Positions 1 through 4,946 of a stretch of 6,392 bases of DNA are shown here, in pieces (the stretch's first letter is position 1; each line of letters starts with the position of its first letter). This stretch comes from Chloroflexota bacterium (GTDB lineage Bacteria; Chloroflexota; Anaerolineae; J102). A program made the translations under genes and the position numbers. The notes beneath the pieces were generated by a model. That model saw only the letters and a list, made by a program, of their open reading frames with translations, searched no databases and was not told the DNA's origin. The stretch is taken from assembly GCA_024276255.1 (NCBI GenBank), contig JAJRXO010000080.1:1-6392 (forward strand), in the 5' to 3' direction.

Positions 1-99
1 CTGCCAGGGTCGTCGCTATCAGGCCCGGCTTTGTTTGCTGTTTGTGCAATGACCGTGGCAAAATCAGGATACTCAATCTTCCCCGAACGAGGTGGTTGC

Positions 100-885
100 A
101 TGAAACAAGTTGCAGCGGTGGTGCTGGCCGGTTATTCTCAGGATCATCCGGATCCACTGGCCACTGCCCACGGTGTGAAACACAAGGTCCTGTTACCCAT
201 TGCCGGTAAACGGATGATCGACTGGACCCTGGACGCGTTGCGCGAGAGCTCAGCCGTCGCCGAGATGGTGGTGGTCGGTATCGGCCCGAACGAAGGCATC
301 CAATTGGGGCCCAATGTCCATTATGTGGCGAATCAGGAGGATCATCTCAGCAACGTCCTGGCGGGCATAACCGCGGCGCAGGCGCTCCACCCCGACAATG
401 ACTTTGTGCTCATCGTTTCGGCCGATGTGCCCTTGCTGCAACCGCAAACCGTCGATTGGTTTGTGTCGCATTGTGAAGCGCTGCCGGGCGATGTGTTCTA
501 CGCCATTGTAAAAGAAGAGGTAATGGAAGGGCAGTATCCGGGGGCGGGGCGTTCGTATCTGCGACTCAAAGAAGGGCGAGTTTGCGGAGGCGACATGTTT
601 TTTGCCCGCTCGGCCGTGGCGCACAACAACGAACCGCTGGTGCGGGAGCTACTGGCGCGACGCAAAAACGCGTTTCAGCAAATCCGCATGGCCGGGGTTC
701 AAATCATCATTAAATATCTGTTGCACCAGTTATCACTACACGATTTAGAGAAAGTAGGCTCCCGGCTACTGCAATGCCAGGGGCGAGGCGTGCTCTCACC
801 CTATGCGGATCTGGGCATGGACGTGGACAAAGCGCATCAACTGGCGATCGCACAACAGGTGCTGGCAGATCGGAGGCGCGCATGA
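100..885 (+). CDS. MobA-like NTP transferase (nucleotidyltransferase family protein)
   Basis: Predicted cytoplasmic GT-A-fold nucleotidyltransferase of 261 residues, which would transfer a nucleotide from an NTP to a phosphorylated sugar, polyol or cofactor. The first beta strand and nucleotide loop are at residues 4-14 (AAVVLAG). The Lys-containing segment KHKVLLPIAGK (27-37) is typical of the superfamily, and the metal-binding Asp is D109 in SADVPLL (107-113). GGDMFFAR (163-170) and a C-terminal MDVD (240-243) also match the family pattern. The usual MobA glycine loop LAGGxSxRM is degenerate here (LAGYSQDHPD), so molybdopterin guanylylation is unlikely and the substrate is unknown. The start at 100 is chosen because GAGGTGG (89-95) lies 4 bases upstream and the fold begins at once; in-frame TTG at 31 and ATG at 49 would add unconserved residues. 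The stop overlaps the next gene's start. The family call is firm, the specific function is not. Confidence 0.85.
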   Translation: MKQVAAVVLAGYSQDHPDPLATAHGVKHKVLLPIAGKRMIDWTLDALRESSAVAEMVVVGIGPNEGIQLGPNVHYVANQEDHLSNVLAGITAAQALHPDNDFVLIVSADVPLLQPQTVDWFVSHCEALPGDVFYAIVKEEVMEGQYPGAGRSYLRLKEGRVCGGDMFFARSAVAHNNEPLVRELLARRKNAFQQIRMAGVQIIIKYLLHQLSLHDLEKVGSRLLQCQGRGVLSPYADLGMDVDKAHQLAIAQQVLADRRRA

Positions 886-1406
886 GCCAGTGGCTGAAAC
901 AGTGGGAAGCCCTGGATCGACAGTGGAGTGGGCGGCTGCGTGTAAATGAACGGCCGTTCTGGAAGGGCGTGGCCACCATCGCAGCCCACTTCGGTGACGG
1001 ACCTCTGTGGCTGACATTGTGGCTGGCCGGCGCCCTGTACTTTGGCCCGCCCACACGCTGGCGCCTCCTGCTGTGGCTGGGCGCCTCATTGGTTGCGGCT
1101 GTGGTTACCTACAGTATCAAGTTCACGCTCAAGCGTCCCCGCCCCAGCGAGATCGACGGTTTTTACAGCAAGAGCTACGACCGGCACGCCTTTCCCAGCG
1201 GCCATGCCACGCGCATGGGAACCCTGCCCGTGTTGGGCGCGTGGATCTTCCCGCCCCTGGCTCCCCTGCTCTGGTTTGTCTCTATCACCTGCATTCTGGC
1301 CCGCGTGGCGTTGGGCATTCATTATCTGGGCGATGTGCTGGTCGGGTGGTTGATCGGCGCCCTCGTGAGCCTGATCATTCTGGCCCTGGCAAGCTCTCTC
1401 ATTTGA
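882..1406 (+). CDS. PAP2-family membrane phosphatase
   Basis: Small integral-membrane phosphatase of 174 residues (type 2 phosphatidic acid phosphatase family), which removes a phosphate from a lipid phosphate or from a polyprenyl pyrophosphate. All three catalytic motifs are visible: K80-x6-R87-P88, P105-S-G-H108, and R141-x5-H147-x3-D151. In motif 3 the usual Ser before the Arg is Ala140. H108 and H147 are the expected proton donor and nucleophile. Hydrophobic stretches at about 42-54, 61-79, 113-135, 127-146 and 152-172 fit the usual bundle of membrane helices. The start at 882 is supported by GGAGG (872-876) five bases upstream and by the ATGA overlap with the preceding nucleotidyltransferase, which implies translational coupling and co-transcription. 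The substrate (PgpB-like, undecaprenyl pyrophosphate, or a head-group phosphate made with the upstream enzyme) cannot be read from the sequence. Confidence 0.93.
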   Translation: MSQWLKQWEALDRQWSGRLRVNERPFWKGVATIAAHFGDGPLWLTLWLAGALYFGPPTRWRLLLWLGASLVAAVVTYSIKFTLKRPRPSEIDGFYSKSYDRHAFPSGHATRMGTLPVLGAWIFPPLAPLLWFVSITCILARVALGIHYLGDVLVGWLIGALVSLIILALASSLI

Positions 1407-1456
1407 GAAATAGACATGTGCTGCGCAGGTACGAGCCATTCATGTCACAAATGCTT

Positions 1457-1485
1457 TTGTCTGTCTGCCGGGTAACGTGTACAAT
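1457..1485 (+). promoter_or_regulatory. Sigma70-type promoter for gltA
   Basis: TTGTCT (1457-1462) and TACAAT (1480-1485) are separated by exactly 17 bases and match the TTGACA/TATAAT consensus at 4 of 6 and 5 of 6 positions. Transcription would start near 1492, giving a leader of about 280 nt before the gltA ATG. A second TTGTCA at 1526-1531 has no good -10 partner. No experimental support. Confidence 0.55.
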
Positions 1486-1580
1486 AAAGTCAGCATCTAA
1501 CGTTCAGGAGCAATGTCGCTCTTTATTGTCAATCATTTCAAACAAATACTTTGTAACCAGACAGGACATCGCCTACATGT

Positions 1581-1605
1581 CAGGTTCTGCTTCAAAGCAG
1601 ACCTG
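1581..1605 (+). promoter_or_regulatory. Bulged hairpin in gltA leader
   Basis: CAGGT (1581-1585), a single bulged T, CTGCT (1587-1591), loop TCAA, then AGCAG (1596-1600) and ACCTG (1601-1605) form a 10-bp stem with a one-base bulge. There is no U-tract after it, so it is not an intrinsic terminator. GGTTC (1583-1587) could instead pair with GAACC (1614-1618), a possible but weak alternative fold. It matches no riboswitch class I recognise. Confidence 0.4.
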
Positions 1606-1710
1606 CAAACCCGGAACCAACTCAACCGAGAAACCAGGCCCAGCCACATCGGCGCCGTCTATCCACATCTACCGGCTTACCGGTGCCCCGGATCACAGAA
1701 AGGTTAACAG

Positions 1711-1718
1711 GGAGGTGA
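1711..1718 (+). promoter_or_regulatory. Orphan strong Shine-Dalgarno-like site GGAGGTGA
   Basis: GGAGGTGA is an 8-base perfect complement to the usual 16S rRNA 3' end, yet no start codon sits at a normal distance. The next ATG (1735) is 16 bases on and would open a 21-codon frame ending at 1800, overlapping the gltA start. The gltA start itself is 53 bases away and has its own AAAGGA. It may be a ribosome standby or leader-peptide site, or chance. Confidence 0.35.
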
Positions 1719-1771
1719 GGCGAAACTTCGCTGCATGGTTACAAGACCATACAACAAAAGGATGATCAATT

Positions 1772-3061
1772 ATGAGTCAGGAAACACTCACTGTTATTGA
1801 CAATCGTACCGGCAAGAAGTACGAGTTGCCGATCACAGACGGCACCATTCGCACCATGGATCTGCGCCAGATCAAGGTCAAAGATGACGATTTAGGCATC
1901 ATGGGCTATGATCCGGCATTTAAAAACACGGCCGCCACGCGCAGCAAAATCACTTTCATTGATGGGGAAAAAGGTATTCTGCGGCATCGTGGCTATCCGA
2001 TCGAGCAATTGGCCGCCAACGCCAGTTTTCTGGAAGTGGCGTATCTGGTGCTCTATGGCGAACTGCCCACGGCCGAGCAGTATGCCGCCTGGGAGCATGA
2101 CATCGTGCACCACACCCTGGTTCATGAAAACCTGCGCACATTCCTGGATGGCTTCCGGTACGATGCCCATCCCATGGGGATTTTGATCAGCTCGGTGGCC
2201 GCGCTTTCTACCTTCTATCCCGAAGCTAAAAACATATTTGACGCCGAGAATGTAAATTTACAGACGGTGCGCCTGGTCGCAAAAATGCCCACCATCGCCG
2301 CCTTTGCCTATCGCCACTCGATGGGCTTCCCCTATGTATATCCCGACAATGATCTGAGCTACGTGGGCAACTTCCTGAACATGATGTTCAAGATGACGGA
2401 GCTGAAATACGAACCCAATCCCATTGTAGAGCGGGCGCTGGAGATCCTGTGGATCCTGCATATCGACCACGAGCAGAACTGCTCTACCACCACCATGCGC
2501 GGCATTGGCAGTTCGCAGGCAGATCCGTATGTGGCAGTGGCCGGAGCAGCGGCGGCGCTCTCGGGCCCGCTGCACGGCGGCGCCAATGAGCGTGTGCTGC
2601 GCATGCTGGCGCACATCGGCAGTGTGGAAAATATCCCGGCCTACCTGAAACGGGTGGAGGCAGGCGAAGAACGCCTGATGGGCTTCGGGCATCGTGTATA
2701 CAAGAACTATGATCCGCGAGCTCGCATCATCAAAGACTTTGCCCATCAGCTCTTTGAAGTAACCGGGCGCAATCCCATGCTCGATATCGCCCTGGAGCTG
2801 GAAAAGCGGGCGCTGAGCGAAGAATACTTTGCCAAACGCAAGCTCTATCCCAATGTGGACTTCTACAGCGGTATCATCTACCAAGCGCTGGGGATTCCCA
2901 CCAACATGTTCACTGTTATGTTCGCCATCCCGCGTACGGTGGGCTGGCTGTCCCAATGGCGGGAACTGTTGCAGGACTCCGAACAGAAGATCGCCCGCCC
3001 GCGCCAGATTTACGATGGCGAGATACTGCGGGACTTTGTGCCCATGGATAAGCGCAGCTAG
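1772..3061 (+). CDS. gltA: Citrate synthase (type II)
   Basis: Condenses acetyl-CoA with oxaloacetate to give citrate and CoA, the entry step of the TCA cycle; cytoplasmic. The 429 residues match the length of Escherichia coli GltA and align with it, from memory, almost end to end. Visible landmarks are KITFIDGEKGIL (59-70), HIDHEQN (230-236), GPLHGGANE (265-273, catalytic H268), GFGHRVYKNYDPRA (304-317, H307), NVDFYSG (361-367, catalytic D363), R388 in PRTVGW and KIARPRQIY (406-414). The N-terminal beta-strand domain typical of the hexameric, NADH-sensitive type II enzymes is present. Of the E. coli NADH-site residues, Tyr145, Arg163 and Lys167 have equivalents (Y149, R167, K171), while Cys206 is replaced by E210. 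AAAGGA (1757-1762) lies 9 bases before the ATG. The gene has its own predicted promoter and a downstream terminator, so it is probably monocistronic. A methylcitrate synthase role is less likely given the N-terminal domain. Confidence 0.98.
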   Translation: MSQETLTVIDNRTGKKYELPITDGTIRTMDLRQIKVKDDDLGIMGYDPAFKNTAATRSKITFIDGEKGILRHRGYPIEQLAANASFLEVAYLVLYGELPTAEQYAAWEHDIVHHTLVHENLRTFLDGFRYDAHPMGILISSVAALSTFYPEAKNIFDAENVNLQTVRLVAKMPTIAAFAYRHSMGFPYVYPDNDLSYVGNFLNMMFKMTELKYEPNPIVERALEILWILHIDHEQNCSTTTMRGIGSSQADPYVAVAGAAAALSGPLHGGANERVLRMLAHIGSVENIPAYLKRVEAGEERLMGFGHRVYKNYDPRARIIKDFAHQLFEVTGRNPMLDIALELEKRALSEEYFAKRKLYPNVDFYSGIIYQALGIPTNMFTVMFAIPRTVGWLSQWRELLQDSEQKIARPRQIYDGEILRDFVPMDKRS

Positions 3062-3115
3062 TCGCCCGATCACACCCCCGCCGCTATCCACGACCCAACT
3101 GTATAATTATCCCTC

Positions 3116-3148
3116 CAGCGTCTGCTCATGCGGACGCTGTTCTGTTTC
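3116..3148 (+). terminator. Rho-independent terminator after gltA
   Basis: CAGCGTCTGC (3116-3125), loop TCAT, GCGGACGCTG (3130-3139) form a 10-bp stem with a single T-G mismatch (G-U in RNA). A T-rich but interrupted tail TTCTGTTTC (3140-3148) follows. It starts 55 bases after the gltA stop. The stem is strong; the imperfect tail lowers confidence. A perfect TATAAT (3102-3107) just upstream has no visible -35 box. Confidence 0.65.
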
Positions 3149-3164
3149 AAGATAGCGTGAGGGT

Positions 3165-3274
3165 CGTATGTAAAGAGGCATTACGTATTACACGTATTGC
3201 GTATCTCGTATTACGTATCACGTGTTTGAGGGGCAAGTCGCTGGAGACGCAACACGCAATACGAGATATGAGAT
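3165..3274. repeat. Inverted pair of degenerate CGTATTA-type heptamer arrays
   Basis: The left arm has six copies of a CGTRTYN heptamer (3184-3190, then after two extra bases 3193-3227 without gaps), with a stray CGTATGT at 3165-3171. The right arm (3250-3270) carries three units on the opposite strand: CGTGTTG, CGTATTG and the decayed CATATCT. TATCTCGTATT (3202-3212) pairs perfectly with AATACGAGATA (3258-3268), and CGTGTT (3221-3226) with AACACG (3251-3256), so a bulged cruciform or RNA hairpin is possible around a GC-rich centre (3228-3249). I recall similar CGTATTA/CAATACG arrays scattered in Chloroflexota and other environmental genomes, where they are often mistranslated as spurious proteins. 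The family name is unknown to me. Confidence 0.7.
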
Positions 3275-3280
3275 CCGCAG

Positions 3281-3394
3281 TTGTCCACCACGCTTTTCAT
3301 CGATATCAGCGCCAGCAAGCTTGCCGTCTGTCTGTTCCCGGCCCGTTTGCAGGGCTTGCAGTTTGGCCGAAATGCACACGGCACCGTAGAATAG
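3281..3394 (+). pseudogene. Possible IS110-family transposase N-terminal remnant
   Basis: A frame open from 3272 (after TGA 3269-3271) to TAG 3392-3394 encodes, from a possible TTG at 3281, 37 residues. The segment TLFIDISASKLAVCLFP resembles the start of IS110-family (DEDD/RuvC-like) transposases, which typically begin with an (I/V)GID(V/I)SK..LDVAL pattern; the Asp in IDIS would be the first catalytic residue. The Gly normally before that motif is missing, and the rest of the roughly 300-400 residue protein is absent: the frame stops and the next gene's promoter and start follow at once. If real, it is a decayed scrap and not functional. The short length means chance resemblance is not excluded. 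Confidence 0.4.
3363..3392 (+). promoter_or_regulatory. Promoter directly abutting the Wzy_C gene start
   Basis: TTGGCC (3363-3368) and TAGAAT (3387-3392) are 18 bases apart and match the sigma70 consensus at 4 of 6 and 5 of 6 positions. Only 7 bases separate the -10 box from the ATG at 3400, so transcription would begin at or within a base or two of the start codon. The absence of a Shine-Dalgarno sequence there fits a leaderless message. Confidence 0.45.
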
Positions 3395-3399
3395 CCATC

Positions 3400-4860
3400 A
3401 TGATTCGTTCTGTTACCGATCGCTTCCTCCCCCTGCTTGTTCATCCTGATCCCAGACGCCAGCGGCAGGCCATTTTGGTGTTGTTGGTGACCGGTGGCCT
3501 GTCCATCGGTCTGATGGTCGGCCTGTTGGGCCCCACCATTGCCCTGGCTCTGGCCGCGGCTTCGCTGGGGGCCTGGCTGGTTTTGCGCAGCCCTCTGTGG
3601 GGCTTGCTGGGCATTATCCTCGTCAGCACATTGCTGCCGTTTGCCACCATGCCGTTCAAGATCGGTTTTACGCCCAGCTTTCTGGATCTGGCGATCTTCG
3701 CCACGTTTGGCGTGTGGGCGCTGAAATATGCTCTGGCCGAAGAAACCCGTTTTACAGCCTCATCGATCGGCGGTGCTGTGCTGTTGTTCTTAATCATCGC
3801 CGCCTTCACCTTCGCCATTGGCCTGCAATACAGCCGCCCCACCTCCAATAATATCCGCCAGTTTGGTGAGATGGTGTTGAGCATCACCCTGTTTTTCGTG
3901 GTGATCAACGTGGTGCGCGATCGTCAGCAGCTTTTGTTTCTGATGCGCTCGCTCATGGCGGGCGGCGCCAGCGCGGCCCTGCTTGGCATCGTGTTCTACG
4001 TGATCCCGCCCGCGGCCACCGTGTGGATCCTCGACCACCTGGCCCGCCTGGGTTATCCCGGCGGTTTTGGGGCGCTGCGCTATGTCAACGATGACCCTGC
4101 GGGTCTGATGCGCGCCATCGGCACCAGCATCGATCCCAATGTATTTGGAGGCCTGCTCATCCTGGTAGGGGTGATCACCCTGCCGCAATTGTTTAGCAAG
4201 CGGCCCTTATTCAGCCGTCGTTGGGTGGCGCTGATGCTGACGCTGGATACGGTGGCCCTGTACCTGACGATTTCCCGCGGTTCAATGGTGGGGTTTGTGG
4301 CAGGCATGGCCGTGATCGGCGCCCTGCGTTATCGCAAATTGCTGATACTGGGCTTTATCGTTGCAGCCCTCGTCTTTGTGATGCCCTTTACGCAAAGTTA
4401 TGTGCAACATCTCATCGCCGGCCTGGCAGGCCAGGATCGGGCCACGCAAATGCGTTTTGGCGAATACAAGGATGCCCTGACCCTGATCAGCCGCTATCCT
4501 GTGTTCGGCGTTGGTTTCACCGGCGTTCCTGAAATCGACCTGTACATCGGCGTATCATCGTTATATTTGCTCATGGCCGAGGAAATGGGACTGATCGGGC
4601 TGGGAATCTTCTTGATCACGATTGTCTTTTTCCTGAATGCCCTGCTGAACGCCCTGCGCCTGCCCGTGCGCGATGCCGAGTATGACCCCATCGTGCTGGG
4701 TATCCTGGGGGCGATGGCAGGTCTGTTGGTGGGTGGTGTGTTCGACCATTACCTGTTCAACCTCACGTATCCACACATGACGGCGTTGCTGTGGATTGTG
4801 GTGGGGGTGGGCATGAAGGCGGTGACGTTGGCCGAGGAGGCTGCTCAACCTCAACCCTGA
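3400..4860 (+). CDS. O-antigen ligase/polymerase-like membrane protein (Wzy_C family)
   Basis: Polytopic inner-membrane protein of 486 residues, likely to polymerise or ligate lipid-linked glycan, as WaaL, Wzy and related proteins do. About ten or more hydrophobic segments are visible, for example 24-44, 46-62, 66-80, 124-142, 158-171, 186-203, 249-262, 276-291, 295-309, 314-330, 386-412, 431-447 and 460-474. Family landmarks are RAIGTSIDPNVFGG (238-251), ISRGS (291-295, R293), an external loop with RFGEYKDAL (352-360), YPVFGVGF (366-373) and LYLLMAEEMGLIGLG (388-402), which corresponds to the conserved HN-x-yl...E-x-GlxG block, although the usual His-Asn is SS here. The ATG at 3400 is preferred because it precedes the first charged and membrane segments; a GTG at 3157 would add translated repeat sequence. 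No glycosyltransferases lie beside it, so its substrate is open. Family call good, reaction uncertain. Confidence 0.8.
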   Translation: MIRSVTDRFLPLLVHPDPRRQRQAILVLLVTGGLSIGLMVGLLGPTIALALAAASLGAWLVLRSPLWGLLGIILVSTLLPFATMPFKIGFTPSFLDLAIFATFGVWALKYALAEETRFTASSIGGAVLLFLIIAAFTFAIGLQYSRPTSNNIRQFGEMVLSITLFFVVINVVRDRQQLLFLMRSLMAGGASAALLGIVFYVIPPAATVWILDHLARLGYPGGFGALRYVNDDPAGLMRAIGTSIDPNVFGGLLILVGVITLPQLFSKRPLFSRRWVALMLTLDTVALYLTISRGSMVGFVAGMAVIGALRYRKLLILGFIVAALVFVMPFTQSYVQHLIAGLAGQDRATQMRFGEYKDALTLISRYPVFGVGFTGVPEIDLYIGVSSLYLLMAEEMGLIGLGIFLITIVFFLNALLNALRLPVRDAEYDPIVLGILGAMAGLLVGGVFDHYLFNLTYPHMTALLWIVVGVGMKAVTLAEEAAQPQP

Positions 4861-4887
4861 ATGAGGGGGTGGGGCGACGACAGCTTT

Positions 4888-4917
4888 TTGGGCCTACCTG
4901 ACCGCTGGCAGTACAAT
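4888..4917 (+). promoter_or_regulatory. Promoter for the beta-eliminating lyase gene
   Basis: TACAAT (4912-4917) is a 5 of 6 match to the -10 consensus; a weak TTGGGC (4888-4893) lies 18 bases upstream. Transcription from about 4924 leaves a leader of only some 23 nt, with AGGAG (4936-4940) six bases before the ATG. There is no room for a TnaC-type leader peptide between the predicted start site and the gene. No terminator is visible after the preceding gene. Confidence 0.45.
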
Positions 4918-4946
4918 GAGCTACCTTATATTCCCAGGAGTTCGCT

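Larger units (their letters stand above)
1407..1771 (+). other. Non-coding stretch with gltA promoter and long leader
   Basis: These 365 bases separate the PAP2 gene from citrate synthase. No convincing gene is visible. A 6-bp inverted repeat (GACATG 1413-1418 / CATGTC 1441-1446) and a weak AT-rich hairpin (1447-1460) follow the PAP2 stop, but neither has a clear T-tract, so a terminator is not established. After the promoter at 1457-1485 come a bulged hairpin (1581-1605), a small hairpin ACCGG-CTTA-CCGGT (1671-1684) and a strong Shine-Dalgarno-like site (1711-1718). An open frame of 64 codons (ATG 1513 to TAA 1707) has AGGAG only 2 bases before its ATG and no protein-like composition; I do not call it a gene. 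Confidence 0.6.
3062..3399 (+). other. Non-coding accessory patch between gltA and the Wzy_C gene
   Basis: These 338 bases hold a terminator-like hairpin, an inverted pair of heptamer repeat arrays, a short transposase-like fragment, a 10-bp palindrome GCAAGCTTGC (3315-3324) and a promoter. A GTG at 3157 opens a frame that runs into the downstream gene. Its first 81 codons are mostly translated repeat, have no Shine-Dalgarno site and resemble nothing in the protein family, so I treat them as non-coding. Confidence 0.7.

Noticed and set aside
2..52. Possible C-terminal end of an upstream gene (frame closing with TGA at 50-52)
   Set aside because: Only 16 codons are visible and the other forward frames are also open across this edge, so no gene end can be assigned.
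1513..1707. 64-codon frame in the gltA leader preceded by AGGAG
   Set aside because: Spacing of AGGAG to ATG is only 2 bases and the translation has no domain, signal or membrane character. Kept only as part of the leader finding.
1007..1765. 252-codon + strand frame spanning the PAP2 gene and the gltA leader
   Set aside because: Its first half is a frame-shifted shadow of the PAP2 gene, and the rest crosses the non-coding leader with no protein-like features or ribosome-binding site.
2258..3091. 277-codon open frame on the - strand, antisense to gltA
   Set aside because: The + strand here encodes every conserved block of citrate synthase; the antisense translation has no recognisable domain.
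3165..3274. CRISPR array as an explanation of the repeats
   Set aside because: The units are 7 bases long, directly adjacent, degenerate and inverted between arms; there are no spacers of regular length and no cas genes.
3157..3399. 81-codon N-terminal extension of the Wzy_C protein from GTG 3157
   Set aside because: It translates heptamer repeat and spacer sequence, lacks a Shine-Dalgarno site, and starts immediately after a terminator-like hairpin. The ATG at 3400 fits the family better.
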